A stretch of DNA of 36,404 nt from CAZAFN01 sp964484795 (GTDB lineage: Bacteria > Pseudomonadota > Alphaproteobacteria > Methylaequorales > Methylaequoraceae): NCBI GenBank assembly GCA_964484795.1, contig CAZAFN010000015.1, positions 1 through 36,404 of the forward strand, written 5' to 3'. The notes under the pieces are model-generated. The model saw nothing but the letters and a program-made list of their open reading frames with translations. It was not told the DNA's origin and searched no databases. A program made the translations under genes and the position numbers. How positions within the stretch are numbered: position 1 is the stretch's first letter; each line of letters begins with the position of its first letter. Of the stretch, positions 7,819 to 18,023 are shown piece by piece.

Positions 7819-8916
7819 ATGAATTTAGTTGACAAATATATATTTAAACAACTTTTTAATAATTCTTTTTTAATTTTGACATTAATAATTTCAGTCTTTT
7901 GCTTAGGTAAAAGCGTTCAACTAGTTGAACTTATGGTCAATAGAGGATTGCCAATTGAAATTTTTTTTAAACTTATTCTTTTCTCGTTACCACAGATAAT
8001 TCCAGTTTTACTCCCCATAACAATCTGTTTGTCAATTTTTTTTGTATATTCACGTATGCAAACGGATAGAGAATTAATGATTCTTAGATCTTCATGTTTT
8101 TCTCCTTTTGATTTAATAAAACCAACATTTTACTTTTCATTAATATTAAGTTTTGTCAGTTTTTTTTTTACATTACACCAAGCACCTAAATCCAATGAAA
8201 ATTTCAAAATTCTTTTATATACGATAAAAAATGACTATTCTTCTACTTTGCTTCAAGAAGGAACTTTTAATACGATAGGAAAGTCCTTTACAATATTTCT
8301 TAAACAAAGGGACTCAGATGGTGTGTTAAATAGTATTTTTATTCATGACACAAGAGACCCTCAAAAACCATCAACTTTAATAGCGAACAAGGGTAGACTC
8401 ATAAACACAAAAGAAGCAACCAAAATTTTATTGGAGCAAGGGTCTCAACAATTTCAGTCGAAGGAAAAAAAATTATCAATACTGTATTTTGACCAGTATC
8501 TTCTCAATGTAAATCAGGAAAAAGATGATTCTTTCATAAACAGGTGGAAATCACCATCTGAAAGAACACTTTCTGAATTGAAAAACCCAGACCCAAGTTC
8601 TGGCGATGATTTAAATAACCTTCAGTCATTTAAAGCAGAAATCACTCTTAGATATTCTATGCCACTTAACATTCTTGCATTTGGTTTTTTTATAATTTCA
8701 TACTTTCTTTCATTTAGTTATCATCGAGTGGAAGACATATCGCAAACCATTAAAATAATGTTTTTAATTATTTTTTTACAAATCCTGTCAATAATGTCTT
8801 CAAATCTATCCATAAAACTAATAAATATGCACTATATTAATTTTTTTCCATTCTTTTTTTGTCTAATTTCATCAATATATTTCATAAGAAAAACACAAAA
8901 AATAAAAGATGGTTAG
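7819..8916 (+). CDS. lptF: LPS export ABC transporter permease LptF
   Basis: One half of the inner-membrane permease of the LptB2FG machine that lifts LPS from the inner membrane. I start at ATG 7819 (365 residues), where the protein reads MNLVDKYIFKQ, the typical family opening. A TTG seven codons upstream is possible but unlikely. It has membrane helices at the N terminus (about 15-35, 50-75, 95-120), a periplasmic beta-jellyroll region (about 130-265) and helices near the C terminus. Conserved GKSVQLVELMVNRG and MQTDRELMILRSS segments are present. It overlaps lptG by 8 bases. lptB is not in this window. Confidence 0.93.
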   Translation: MNLVDKYIFKQLFNNSFLILTLIISVFCLGKSVQLVELMVNRGLPIEIFFKLILFSLPQIIPVLLPITICLSIFFVYSRMQTDRELMILRSSCFSPFDLIKPTFYFSLILSFVSFFFTLHQAPKSNENFKILLYTIKNDYSSTLLQEGTFNTIGKSFTIFLKQRDSDGVLNSIFIHDTRDPQKPSTLIANKGRLINTKEATKILLEQGSQQFQSKEKKLSILYFDQYLLNVNQEKDDSFINRWKSPSERTLSELKNPDPSSGDDLNNLQSFKAEITLRYSMPLNILAFGFFIISYFLSFSYHRVEDISQTIKIMFLIIFLQILSIMSSNLSIKLINMHYINFFPFFFCLISSIYFIRKTQKIKDG

Positions 8917-10003
8917 AGGCAAAATTATTTTCAGATACCTATTAAAAGAAAATTTATTTTCTTTTCTAATAGTTTTTGCTTTTTCATGTATGTTATTTGT
9001 TTCAATTGATCTAATTGAACTTATCAGACGAAGTTCAAGTAAAGATGTTGAATTTAAAATTTTGTTAGAAATGGCACTACTGCACATTCCATCTCTTTTC
9101 CCAATTATACTCCCAACAGTTTTTCTATTAAGCTCAATGAATACATATATGAAACTTAATAAGAATAATGAATTAGGTGTTCTTAGAGCTTCTGGGTTTT
9201 CAATTTGGCCTCTAATATTCCCAGCACTAATTAATGTGACAACCATTAGTATGATTTTTTTATTTTTGTGCAATCCTATTTTTGCTTATATGAATATCAA
9301 GTTTAAAAATTATGAAAGCAACTTCTTTAAAGGAAACGCAGGGCTATATACCATCTCTGAGACAGGTTTATGGCTAAGAGAAAAAAACGAAAAATTCGAG
9401 TACGTAATTAATGCTCAACACTATTCTTCACAAAATAAAGTTTTAAAAGATGTAAAAATTTTTAAATTTAACCTGGAAAATAAGTTTTTGGAAAGAATTG
9501 ACGTAGAAAATGTTGAAATGATTGATGACAAAAAATGGAAACTTGAGAAAGGTAGACGGCTAGAAATAAATAAGATTCCTCAAGAATTCAATGAGTTAGA
9601 TTTGGATATAAATCTTGATGTAAAAAAGATAGAAAAAAACTTTAGACCACCTGAAACAATAAGTTTCTGGAAACTGAATGAATATATAGAAAATCTAGAA
9701 TCGTCAGGGTTTTCAGTAAAAAAACACATTATCTATAAAAACTATTTATATTCTTATCCATTAATACTCATTGCAATGGTGCTATTAGGTTGTTTTTTGT
9801 CACTTAAAAAAGACCGTATAAAGAAAAATGTAGTCAAAATTATCACTGGAATTATGATTGGAGTTTTATTCCATTTTCTTTCAGGCATAATCAAAACTTT
9901 AGGCCAAACCGGTAGTCTTAACATTTTTTTTGCTGTATGGTCATCTCCAATTATCTTTAATCTTTTATTAATAAGTGCACTAATACATGTTGAAGACGGC
10001 TAG
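8909..10003 (+). CDS. lptG: LPS export ABC transporter permease LptG
   Basis: Partner permease of LptF. The 364 residues show the same architecture: N-terminal helices with FVSIDLIELIRRSS, then LHIPSLFPIILPTVFLLSS and the coupling-helix segment NNELGVLRASGFS, a periplasmic domain (about 130-265) and C-terminal helices ending near IKTLGQTG. It starts at an ATG inside the last codons of lptF, so translation is coupled. Its stop at 10001-10003 lies inside the probable start region of lptD. The length is the family norm. Confidence 0.94.
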   Translation: MVRGKIIFRYLLKENLFSFLIVFAFSCMLFVSIDLIELIRRSSSKDVEFKILLEMALLHIPSLFPIILPTVFLLSSMNTYMKLNKNNELGVLRASGFSIWPLIFPALINVTTISMIFLFLCNPIFAYMNIKFKNYESNFFKGNAGLYTISETGLWLREKNEKFEYVINAQHYSSQNKVLKDVKIFKFNLENKFLERIDVENVEMIDDKKWKLEKGRRLEINKIPQEFNELDLDINLDVKKIEKNFRPPETISFWKLNEYIENLESSGFSVKKHIIYKNYLYSYPLILIAMVLLGCFLSLKKDRIKKNVVKIITGIMIGVLFHFLSGIIKTLGQTGSLNIFFAVWSSPIIFNLLLISALIHVEDG

Positions 10004-12168
10004 AATCACAATTCTTTTTTTTTTTACTTTTTGTTAGGAATCTAGCTTCTTCAGATGATCAACTTGAAATTAATGCCGATCAATTTACTTATGATAAAGA
10101 AAACACAAGAATTTATGCTACCGGTAACGTAGAAATTATAGATGATGAATTTAAACTCTTTGCACAAAAGGTCTTCCTAAATAATACATCTAAAGTTTTG
10201 TCTGCAAGAGATGATATAAAAGTATTTGACCTGGAAGATGGTTCAATATTAAAAGCTGAAAAAATTGTGGCTGATCAAAGTCTCCGAAATGCAATAATTG
10301 AAAAAAATTATCTTTTTATACCTAGTGAAGATTTTAATTCAACCAAAAATTTCTTGAAATTAGCGGCAGAAAGAGTGGAAAGAAGAGACAAATTCTGGGA
10401 AAAGCTTGATTATGGAGTCTTTACTGCCTGTGAAGTCTGTTTTAACGAAAAAGAAAAAAAGTTTGATGAACCATTAGTTCAATTTAAAGCAAAAAAAATT
10501 ATTCATGATAAAAAAAGTATGGATGTTAGATACTATGATGCATTCCTAGATATAAAAGGAAACAGCATTTTTTATTTGCCATATTTTTCACACGCGTCCC
10601 CTCTAGTTAAAAGACGTTCAGGATTACTTGCACCCAATTTTTTTCAATCACACTTTTTTGGACTTGGTGCAGACATACCTTATTATTTTGTCATTGATGA
10701 TTATCAAGATTTTACTTTTAAACCAAAGTTTTCTTTAAAAAAAAATCCAGCATTTTTTCTAGAACATAGAAAAAACTTTCTTAATGGAGAAATTAAATCT
10801 GAATTTAGTGGAACTCTTGAAAATCAAAATGTCAATCAACTTAAAAAAGACAAAAAAAGGGGACATTTTAAATCAGTAGGTTCTTTTGATTTGACCAAAA
10901 ACACTTATCTTGACTATCAAATTCACAGAACAACAGACAGACACTATCTAAATACATACAAATATAATTATCAAGATGTTTTGGAAACAAAGATAAAATT
11001 AGAAGGTCATAGAGATTACAACTTCTATAGTTTACAATCCTATCTTTTCCAAGATCTGAGAAAGAAATTTAACCAGAAAGAAGTCCCAAAAATACTTCCT
11101 AGGATATTGCTAAATCTAAACTCTCCGAGAAAACCCAAATCACTTAATCTCTCAACAAATATTGAAATAGCTAACATTGTTAGATCAGAAGGAGCAGAAA
11201 CAAAGAAGTTTTTTATAAATCAAAATATGCTTTATCCTGTTTTTTTTCCTGATGGAACCAATCTGAAGCTAGGAGCACATATCAATGCTGGGTTATACAA
11301 TATTGAAAAATACAATAATCCTGTAAATGGAAATTATGAATTCAATAAATTTAAAAATAATTTTTACCCTCAGTTTACTTTAGAGATATCCAAGCCATAT
11401 CATAAGAATAATCTAAAATATTCAAGCATAATTACCCCCAAAATTATGCTGATAAAAGGAAATAAAAAGGGATTTAACAGAAAAATTCCAGATGAAAGTA
11501 ATGTTAATAATTTTGATTTTGATTTTACAGATCTTTTTAATCGAAACAGATTGGCAGGAAATGACAGGGAGGACAACCTAACTAGAATTGATTATGGTTT
11601 TTCATTTCTAAAAAATTCGAATCAAAATAGCAAAACTACCATTATAGAAATAGGACAGAGTTATCAATTTGAAAAACATAAATACCTTCATTCAAAAAGT
11701 GGAATTAATAAGAAATTTTCTGATATAGTTGGTCGGGTGGCTTTCGATCCTAATGATGTAGTTTCGATAGATTCATTTTTCACAATAGAAGAAGAAAATT
11801 TTTCAATTAAAACAGCGTATACAAATCTTAGGCTCAGACAAAAAAATAGTTATTTACAATTAAAAAATATATATGCTCCACCTGTTGTAGATTCGGATGG
11901 TACGAATGAGATTGAAGCAAAAAACCAATTCTCAGTAAGTTTTAATCAAGAATTTTCTGATTTCTGGAGCTTTACTACGTCAACTACATTTGATAAAAAA
12001 AACACTATAAAATTTCATAACATAGGTGCAAAAATAAAATATGAAGATGAATGTCTTGGTTTATCCTTTTCCTGGAACAGGCAATACACTCACAATCCTG
12101 AAGACCCAACCTCAAATAGTTTTATATTTTTATTTAGTTTTAAAGAAATTATGGAAAATGACCTTTAG
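9987..12168 (+). CDS. lptD: LPS-assembly outer membrane protein LptD (N terminus out of frame)
   Basis: Outer-membrane barrel that inserts LPS in the outer leaflet. The continuous frame from 9994 reads through the OstA/LptA-like domain (LEINADQFTYDKENTRIYAT) into the barrel, with CEVCF near the end of that domain and DECLGLSFSWNR at the C terminus. These cysteines could form the inter-domain disulfides known for the family. No start codon exists in this frame between the TGA at 9991 and a TTG at 10198, which would remove the N domain. An ATG at 9987, overlapping lptG, opens a plausible signal peptide (MLKTARITILFF) but meets a stop at 10035. Dropping one T from the run at 10015-10025 joins the two and gives 726 residues. 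The cause is either an indel or slippage. Confidence 0.85.
10015..10025 (+). repeat. Run of 11 T in the lptD signal-peptide region
   Basis: A homopolymer of 11 T follows the C at 10014. With 10 T, the ATG at 9987 would be in frame with the rest of lptD; with 11 T it is not. Runs of this length are prone to sequencing error, replication slippage and RNA polymerase slippage. Confidence 0.9.
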
Positions 12169-12181
12169 GATTCAATTCAAA

Positions 12182-13402
12182 ATGATTAAAGTAGTATTTT
12201 TGGCTATAATTTTAATTTTTTCTAATTCAATTTTATTTGCTCAGGAAAAATTTGAAGGATTAATAGCCTCTGTAAATTCTGAAGCAATTACAACATTTGA
12301 TTTGTCAGAAAGAATAAAATTAGTTTTAAAATCATTGGATTTAGAAGACAACATTAAAAATAGAGATTCAATAAGAGAGCGAGTACTTGAATTGCTAATT
12401 TTAGAAAAAATTAAAAAAAATGAAGCCTTGAATTCTAACATAAATTACACGGAAGATGAACTTATAGAATTTGCATCTTCAATATATAAATTCCCAAAAG
12501 AAAAGTTTGACGAATTTAAATCATTTATTAAAAAACAAGAAATTGATATTGACATCGTTTTAGAACAAATATCCTCAGAATTATTGTGGAAAAAATTTTC
12601 AAGACAAAAGTTTTCATCAATAATAACAATAAATGAAAAAGACGTTGATGAAATTTTTGAGGATTATAAAAAAAAAGTTGGTAAAACTCAGTATAATTAT
12701 TCAGAAATTCTATTTGAAAATCAATCTGAAGATGAATGGGGAAGAACCGAAGAAAGACTTATGAAAGTTCTATCAATGCTGGAGCAAAACATTTCTTTTG
12801 AAGTGTTAGCAAATAAATTTTCTGATTCTAGTATGTCTGATAATAATGGAAATATGGGCTGGATTTTTGAAGACAATTTAGATGCTGAAATTAGAGCACC
12901 TATAATCTCGATGAAAAAGGGAGATTTCAAAAAAATTAAAACTAAAAACGGGTACAAAATCATAAGACTGAATCAAACGAAAACTTTTGGAAATTTTGGA
13001 GCAAAATATTCTTTCCTAAAGATTTCCTCATTCGAAAAGAACTTAATAATTTCTTTGCCAAAAAAAACAATTACTTGTGAAACTAAAGCCGATCAAGATA
13101 GTTTTTCTAAAGATATAAATTTTGATAAGATCAACGACATTCTTTCTAATGAAATGTCTATTGATTTCTTGAAAGAAATCCAAAAAGTTAATATTGGAGA
13201 AATGACAAAATTAATTGAATCTAATGGTGAATTTAGCATTTTATTACTGTGTGAAAAAAACAAAACTCAAGATGAAAAAGAGAATGTAAAAATTAAAGAG
13301 CAAATTGAAAGAAAAATGTTTACAGATAAATTTCAGCAACTTTCTAATACGTATATTTCGAATTTGAGGAAAAATGCTAATATTAAATTTTTAAATAAAT
13401 AA
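12182..13402 (+). CDS. surA: Periplasmic chaperone / peptidyl-prolyl isomerase SurA
   Basis: Escorts outer-membrane proteins across the periplasm; LptD is a known client of the family. I start at ATG 12182 (406 residues), which gives a clear signal peptide (KVVFLAIILIFSNSILFAQ). An ATG at 12158, overlapping the lptD stop, would add eight residues before it. After cleavage the protein has the SurA N domain (GLIASVNSEAITTFDLSERI, to about residue 160) and one parvulin domain (about 170-285, with YSEILFENQSED and GNMGWIFEDNL), then a second, poorly conserved region and a C-terminal helix. It directly follows lptD, the usual alphaproteobacterial order. Confidence 0.9.
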   Translation: MIKVVFLAIILIFSNSILFAQEKFEGLIASVNSEAITTFDLSERIKLVLKSLDLEDNIKNRDSIRERVLELLILEKIKKNEALNSNINYTEDELIEFASSIYKFPKEKFDEFKSFIKKQEIDIDIVLEQISSELLWKKFSRQKFSSIITINEKDVDEIFEDYKKKVGKTQYNYSEILFENQSEDEWGRTEERLMKVLSMLEQNISFEVLANKFSDSSMSDNNGNMGWIFEDNLDAEIRAPIISMKKGDFKKIKTKNGYKIIRLNQTKTFGNFGAKYSFLKISSFEKNLIISLPKKTITCETKADQDSFSKDINFDKINDILSNEMSIDFLKEIQKVNIGEMTKLIESNGEFSILLLCEKNKTQDEKENVKIKEQIERKMFTDKFQQLSNTYISNLRKNANIKFLNK

Positions 13403-13410
13403 TTCTGAAT

Positions 13411-14433
13411 ATGCCAAATAAACCAATTGCCGTGACGATGGGAGAACCATCGGGAATTGCATCAGAAATAATTCTCAAAACATGGTTAAGCAGAAAAAAA
13501 AATAAAATTCACCCTTTTTTTCTAATTGATGATCTAAAAAAACTCGAAAAAATAAATAAAACTTTTCAATTAAATGTAAAAATACATCCCATTAAAAAAC
13601 CTAGCCAAACTTTAAAATTATTTAAGTACTCACTACCAGTTTTAGATATGAAAGCTAATTTAGATTTTAAACTTGGAAATCCAAATAAAAAAAATTGCAA
13701 ATTTGTAATACAATCAATCATTGAATCTCTTGATTTAGTAATAAAAAAAGAAGCTTGTGCAATTTTAACTTTGCCAGTTTGCAAAACAACTCTTAAAAAA
13801 TCTGGCTTTAAATTTAATGGTCAAACTGAATATATCAGTCATCTATGCAAAAAATATTTTAAAAAAAAGAATAATGAAATAATGATCTTATCTACAAACA
13901 AACCAATAGATATGGGCAAAAATCTTATTGTAGGCCTGATAACTACTCACGAACCTATTAAAGATTTTCTTAAAAAAATAAATAAAAGAGAATTAATAAA
14001 AAAAATTTATGCCTTTAATTTTTCATTGCAAAAAATCTGGGGATTTAAAATACCTAAAATTGGCATCTGCAGTATTAATCCACATGCCGGAGAAGACGGA
14101 TTGGTAGGCAATGAAGAAAATAAAATTATCATACCAGTTATTAAAAAACTAAGAAAAGAAAATATTAAATTATACGGCCCATTAAGTAGTGATTCCTGTT
14201 TCTTTAAGGATAAAAGAAAAAAATATGATGGCATATTATGTTTTTATCATGATCAAGGTTTAGCTCCTATTAAAATACTAGACTTCTACAATTCCATTAA
14301 TATAACTGGGGGAATTCCCATATTAAGAGTTTCTCCTGACCATGGGCCTGCTTTTGATATTGCTTCAAGTAATATCGCCAAAATAGATAGCTTGGTTTCA
14401 TCAATTAAATTTATTGAAAGATTTAGCAAATGA
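13411..14433 (+). CDS. pdxA: 4-hydroxythreonine-4-phosphate dehydrogenase
   Basis: Oxidises 4-phosphohydroxy-L-threonine in the DXP-dependent pathway to vitamin B6 (pyridoxine 5'-phosphate). The 340 residues have the family opening PIAVTMGEPSGIASEI, the substrate and metal-site segments SINPHAGEDGLVGNEE and GPLSSDSCFF, and the C-terminal CFYHDQGLAPIKIL and RVSPDHGPAFDIA with the expected His residues. It begins 8 bases after surA and overlaps rsmA by four bases (ATGA). surA-pdxA-rsmA is a long-conserved proteobacterial gene order. Confidence 0.96.
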   Translation: MPNKPIAVTMGEPSGIASEIILKTWLSRKKNKIHPFFLIDDLKKLEKINKTFQLNVKIHPIKKPSQTLKLFKYSLPVLDMKANLDFKLGNPNKKNCKFVIQSIIESLDLVIKKEACAILTLPVCKTTLKKSGFKFNGQTEYISHLCKKYFKKKNNEIMILSTNKPIDMGKNLIVGLITTHEPIKDFLKKINKRELIKKIYAFNFSLQKIWGFKIPKIGICSINPHAGEDGLVGNEENKIIIPVIKKLRKENIKLYGPLSSDSCFFKDKRKKYDGILCFYHDQGLAPIKILDFYNSINITGGIPILRVSPDHGPAFDIASSNIAKIDSLVSSIKFIERFSK

Positions 14434-15206
14434 CAGTTTTTAAGTTTAAGAAAAAATTAGGTCAACACTTTATTTCTGACAATAAAATTCTCCAACAAAT
14501 TTGTTCAATTAGAAAAATTACTGACCAGTCGGTTGTTGAAATTGGTCCTGGAAAAGGTTCTCTAACAAAATTAATCCTTGAAAAAAATCCATATAAACTC
14601 TTTGTCATTGAAAAAGACAAAACTCTAGAACCTTATTTAAAAAAAATAAAAAATAGTTTTCCACAAAAAGTAAATATGATTTTTGGTGATGCGGTTAAAA
14701 TAAAAATTGACAAACTTTCCAAAAAAAAAATCTTACTAATAGCCAATTTACCATACAACATTGCGTCAACATTAATTATTAATTGGTTAGAATACATAAA
14801 CATTTTCCAATCAATAATTGTTATGGTTCAGAAAGAAGTAGCTGAAAGACTATCTGCAAGTGTTTCTTCAAAATCATACGGTAGACTATCGGTCCTTGTT
14901 CAACTTCATGCCGAAGTAAAAAGAAAATTTGACGTTAATCCTGAAAAATTTTTTCCCCAGCCAAAAGTTGTTTCAACGGTAATTGAGTTAGTTCCAAAAA
15001 AAAAATTAGATTTTAATTATGAAAAGCTTGATGAACTCCTAAAACTATCTTTCTTGCAAAGAAGAAAGACCATAAAAAATAATTTAAAAAAATTAAATAA
15101 AAGCATCGAAAAGAAACTAATAAAAAGTGGAATTAATCCAATCTTGAGACCTCAAGATATTAAACCAGATGAATATATAAGATTATCTGATGTTCTAACT
15201 CATTAA
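14430..15206 (+). CDS. rsmA: 16S rRNA dimethyladenosine transferase
   Basis: SAM-dependent dimethylation of two adjacent adenines near the 3' end of 16S rRNA, a late step of small-subunit assembly. The 258 residues show KKKLGQHFISD at the N terminus, SAM motif I in VEIGPGKGSLT, the acidic VIEKDK, and the catalytic NLPYNIAS, then MVQKEVAERLSA and the C-terminal helical domain with LLKLSFLQRRKTIKNNL. The length is typical. The start overlaps the pdxA stop (ATGA), and the 3' end overlaps the convergent gmk by 12 bases. Confidence 0.97.
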   Translation: MTVFKFKKKLGQHFISDNKILQQICSIRKITDQSVVEIGPGKGSLTKLILEKNPYKLFVIEKDKTLEPYLKKIKNSFPQKVNMIFGDAVKIKIDKLSKKKILLIANLPYNIASTLIINWLEYINIFQSIIVMVQKEVAERLSASVSSKSYGRLSVLVQLHAEVKRKFDVNPEKFFPQPKVVSTVIELVPKKKLDFNYEKLDELLKLSFLQRRKTIKNNLKKLNKSIEKKLIKSGINPILRPQDIKPDEYIRLSDVLTH

Positions 15207-15818
15207 TTTTTCTGTAAATTCAAAAATAAATTTTTGTCTAGATCTTTTATTTCTTTCAGCATTTAAAATTGTAATTATCTGATCCGTACATTTCTTTATG
15301 TTTTCATTTACTAGAACATAATCATACTCAATCCAATGACTAATCTCAGATTTTGCCTTGCTCATCCTTCTTTTAACAATTGCACTACTATCTTCTGCTC
15401 TTTTTTTCAATCTTTCCAACAAAGCCTTATTACTCGGGGGTAATATAAAAACTGAAACCATATCAGTTCTTGAAAAATCCGACAATTTTTGGGCACCTTG
15501 CCAATCAATATCAAATATAATATCTATACCTTTTTCAATATTATCTTCTATAAATTTTTTTGGAGTACCATACCAATGGTCAAAGACATTTGCATATTCA
15601 ACAAAAAAATTTTTTTCACACAAATAAGTGAATTCATCTTTGGATACAAAAAAATAGTCTACACCATTTTTTTCACTCCTTCTTTTTGGTCTAGTAGTAT
15701 ATGAGGTTGACATAACAATTTTGCTATCAAATTCAAGTATTTTCTTACAAATTGATGTTTTCCCTGCACCAGATGGTGAAGAAAGAACCAACATCAAACC
15801 TTTTCTTTTAATTTCCAT
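15195..15818 (-). CDS. gmk: Guanylate kinase
   Basis: Phosphorylates GMP to GDP. The 207 residues show the P loop SSPSGAGKTSI (about residues 13-23), the GMP-binding STSYTTRPKRRSEKNGVDY, the FDIDWQGAQ segment and the lid RRMSKAKSEI. The length is normal. The ATG at 15818 lies inside the end of mltG (11-base overlap). The 3' end overlaps rsmA by 12 bases, so the two strands share their last codons and no terminator can separate them. Confidence 0.97.
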   Translation of the reverse strand: MEIKRKGLMLVLSSPSGAGKTSICKKILEFDSKIVMSTSYTTRPKRRSEKNGVDYFFVSKDEFTYLCEKNFFVEYANVFDHWYGTPKKFIEDNIEKGIDIIFDIDWQGAQKLSDFSRTDMVSVFILPPSNKALLERLKKRAEDSSAIVKRRMSKAKSEISHWIEYDYVLVNENIKKCTDQIITILNAERNKRSRQKFIFEFTEKLMS

Positions 15819-16761
15819 TTTTCTTCATACTTTTTATGTGCCTTATTTTTTTCAAGTGATCCTTATAATTAGACGAAAAAAAATGTCCACCATCTGTATT
15901 ATTTGAAACAAAATATAAGAAATCACTCTTATATGGATTTACAACCCCATTTAATGATTCAATACCTGGAAAACATATAGGGGATGGTGGTAATCCAAAG
16001 TTTAAATAAGTATTAAAATCAGAAGCAAACTTTAAATCCTTTCTTAACAAACTTCTGCCAAGTTTCTTTTGACCTTTAGTTATAGAAAATTCAACAGTTG
16101 GATCAGATTGAAGCCTCATTTTTTTTTCTAATCTATTAAAAAAAACTCCAGCTATGATTGATTTTTCTCTTTTTAATGATGTTTCTTTCTCAACAATTGA
16201 TCCCAAAACAAACATTTCAGAAACATCTTGTAAAGGGATTCTTTTATTTCTTTTATCCCAAATTTTATCGGCATATTTTGAACTCAAATCTAAAATATTG
16301 CTAATAATCCTTTCTGCACTATCCGTAAGCTCATAAGAATATGTATTAGCTATTATATTATCAGGAATGTCAATTAAAGATAAATTTGTGTTTGGATCAA
16401 TCTGTTTTAATGTTTGAAGCAAATTATATTTATATGAACCCTCTATTATTGTTAGTTTTCTATGTATTGAATTTCCAGATACTAGCTTGTTTGAAACATC
16501 TAAAATTGACAATTTCTTGTGGAAAAAATATTCTCCGTATTTAAGCTTTTTTTCATAAAAATTTAGTTTTATCCAAATTTTAAATGCTAGTTTGTTTTTA
16601 ATAATTTCATTCTCAAACAAAAGTTCCGTTATATCATCAAGTTTCATTCCCTGCTGAACTACAATGTGTTTAGGTTCATCTAATATCTTACTATGAAAAA
16701 AAGAATCAAAAATCAAATTAACTAGTAAAAAAAAAGTTAAAACAAAGAGATTTTTGAACAC
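15808..16761 (-). CDS. mltG: Endolytic murein transglycosylase MltG (YceG family)
   Basis: Inner-membrane enzyme that cuts nascent peptidoglycan glycan strands, setting strand length. The 317 residues have an N-terminal membrane anchor (residues 3-20, FKNLFVLTFFLLVNLIF), a LysM-like region (VVQQGMKLDDITELL) and the YceG catalytic core, seen in GSIVEKETSLKREKS (catalytic Glu), FFNRLEKKMRLQSDPTVEF and LPPSPICFPGIESLN. The start is GTG at 16761, 4 bases after the end of fabF, and translation is probably coupled. fabF-mltG is a common alphaproteobacterial neighbourhood. Confidence 0.94.
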   Translation of the reverse strand: MFKNLFVLTFFLLVNLIFDSFFHSKILDEPKHIVVQQGMKLDDITELLFENEIIKNKLAFKIWIKLNFYEKKLKYGEYFFHKKLSILDVSNKLVSGNSIHRKLTIIEGSYKYNLLQTLKQIDPNTNLSLIDIPDNIIANTYSYELTDSAERIISNILDLSSKYADKIWDKRNKRIPLQDVSEMFVLGSIVEKETSLKREKSIIAGVFFNRLEKKMRLQSDPTVEFSITKGQKKLGRSLLRKDLKFASDFNTYLNFGLPPSPICFPGIESLNGVVNPYKSDFLYFVSNNTDGGHFFSSNYKDHLKKIRHIKSMKKNGN

Positions 16762-16765
16762 TATT

Positions 16766-18019
16766 TTATATTTTTTTAAAAATCAGTGAGACATTAGTTC
16801 CACCAAAACCAAATGAATTTGATAAAACATATTTATTTTCATTTTGAATGGCTTCTTTTGGAATAAGGTTTATACCTTTACAATTATCTGATGGGTTATC
16901 TAAATTTAAGGTTGGTGGAGCTAAATCATCCCTTAATGCTAAAATAGAAAAAATTGCCTCGATTGATCCCGATGCACCTAAAAGATGACCAGTTGAAGAT
17001 TTAGTTGATGACATACAGATGTGTTTTAGATTTTTTCCAAATAGTTTCTTTACAGCATTAAATTCAATTTCATCACCAAGTGGGGTAGAAGTCCCGTGTG
17101 CATTTATATAATTAATTTTTTCAGGAATTATTTTTGCATCATTAACTGCCATTTGCATTGCTCTTAAACCTCCACTACCATCAGTAGATGGTGCAGTTGG
17201 ATGGTATGCATCTCCAGACATACCATATCCAATGATTTCAGCATATATTTTAGCCGACCTTTTCTTTGCATGTTCATATTCTTCTAAAACTAGAACTCCA
17301 GATCCCTCAGAAAGCACAAAACCATCTCTATCTTTATCCCAAGGTCTAGAGGCCTTTTCGGGTTCATCATTAAAATTTGTTGACAATGCACGCATTGCAC
17401 AAAAACCTGCAATCCCAAATCTTGTGCACGCAGCTTCCGTTCCACCTGAAATCATTACATCTGCATCTCCAAAAGCTATCATCCTAAAAGAATCCCCAAT
17501 TGCATGTGCACCAGATGCACAGGCCGTAACAACCGAATGATTTGGACCTCTAAAATTATGTTTAATTGAAATATGTCCACTAGCAAGATTAATTAAGCAA
17601 GATGGAATAAAAAAAGGTGAAATTTTTCTAGGGCTTAGGTTAAGGTTCTCAGCACTTTTTCTAATTCCATCTAGACCACCTATCCCTGAACCAATCATTA
17701 CACCAGTTCTTTCACTTTCTGGCATTGTCTTTGGCACCCACTCAGAATCATCAATTGCCTCTTTAGCAGCAATCAAAGCATACTGAATGAATGCTTCCAT
17801 TTTTTTTTTATCTTTTACTTCAATAATATTTTCTGGAAAAAATCTAGACTCACCAATTTTTGGAATCTGCCCTCCAATTTTTGATGAAAGATCACTAATT
17901 TCGAAACCATCTAATTTGCGAATTCCTGATTTAGAGTTGACTATTTGATCCCAACCAAATCCAGCACCATACCCGAGTGGTGTGCACATACCAATACCTG
18001 TAACTACCACTCTTCTCAT
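16766..18019 (-). CDS. fabF: 3-oxoacyl-ACP synthase II
   Basis: Condensing enzyme that elongates acyl-ACP with malonyl-ACP. The 417 residues begin RRVVVTGIGMCTPLG. The catalytic triad is present: Cys in VTACASGAHA, His in NAHGTSTPLGD and His in SSTKSSTGHLLGASG. The C-terminal SNSFGFGGTNVSLIF is also intact. Length is as expected for KAS II. It starts 4 bases after acpP ends, in the order fabD-fabG-acpP-fabF. Confidence 0.97.
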   Translation of the reverse strand: MRRVVVTGIGMCTPLGYGAGFGWDQIVNSKSGIRKLDGFEISDLSSKIGGQIPKIGESRFFPENIIEVKDKKKMEAFIQYALIAAKEAIDDSEWVPKTMPESERTGVMIGSGIGGLDGIRKSAENLNLSPRKISPFFIPSCLINLASGHISIKHNFRGPNHSVVTACASGAHAIGDSFRMIAFGDADVMISGGTEAACTRFGIAGFCAMRALSTNFNDEPEKASRPWDKDRDGFVLSEGSGVLVLEEYEHAKKRSAKIYAEIIGYGMSGDAYHPTAPSTDGSGGLRAMQMAVNDAKIIPEKINYINAHGTSTPLGDEIEFNAVKKLFGKNLKHICMSSTKSSTGHLLGASGSIEAIFSILALRDDLAPPTLNLDNPSDNCKGINLIPKEAIQNENKYVLSNSFGFGGTNVSLIFKKI

Positions 18020-18023
18020 TAGA

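Noticed and set aside
12041..12181. An N-terminal extension of SurA beginning inside lptD
   Set aside because: The added residues are an out-of-frame reading of the lptD 3' end and would bury the signal peptide that begins at 12182.
17232..17540. Open frame of about 100 codons antisense to fabF, and similar antisense frames in pepA (6443-6763), fabG (18691-19143) and the DUF2232 gene (21437-21919)
   Set aside because: They lie fully inside well-identified genes, have no recognisable domains and no ribosome binding site; they follow from the codon composition of the real gene.
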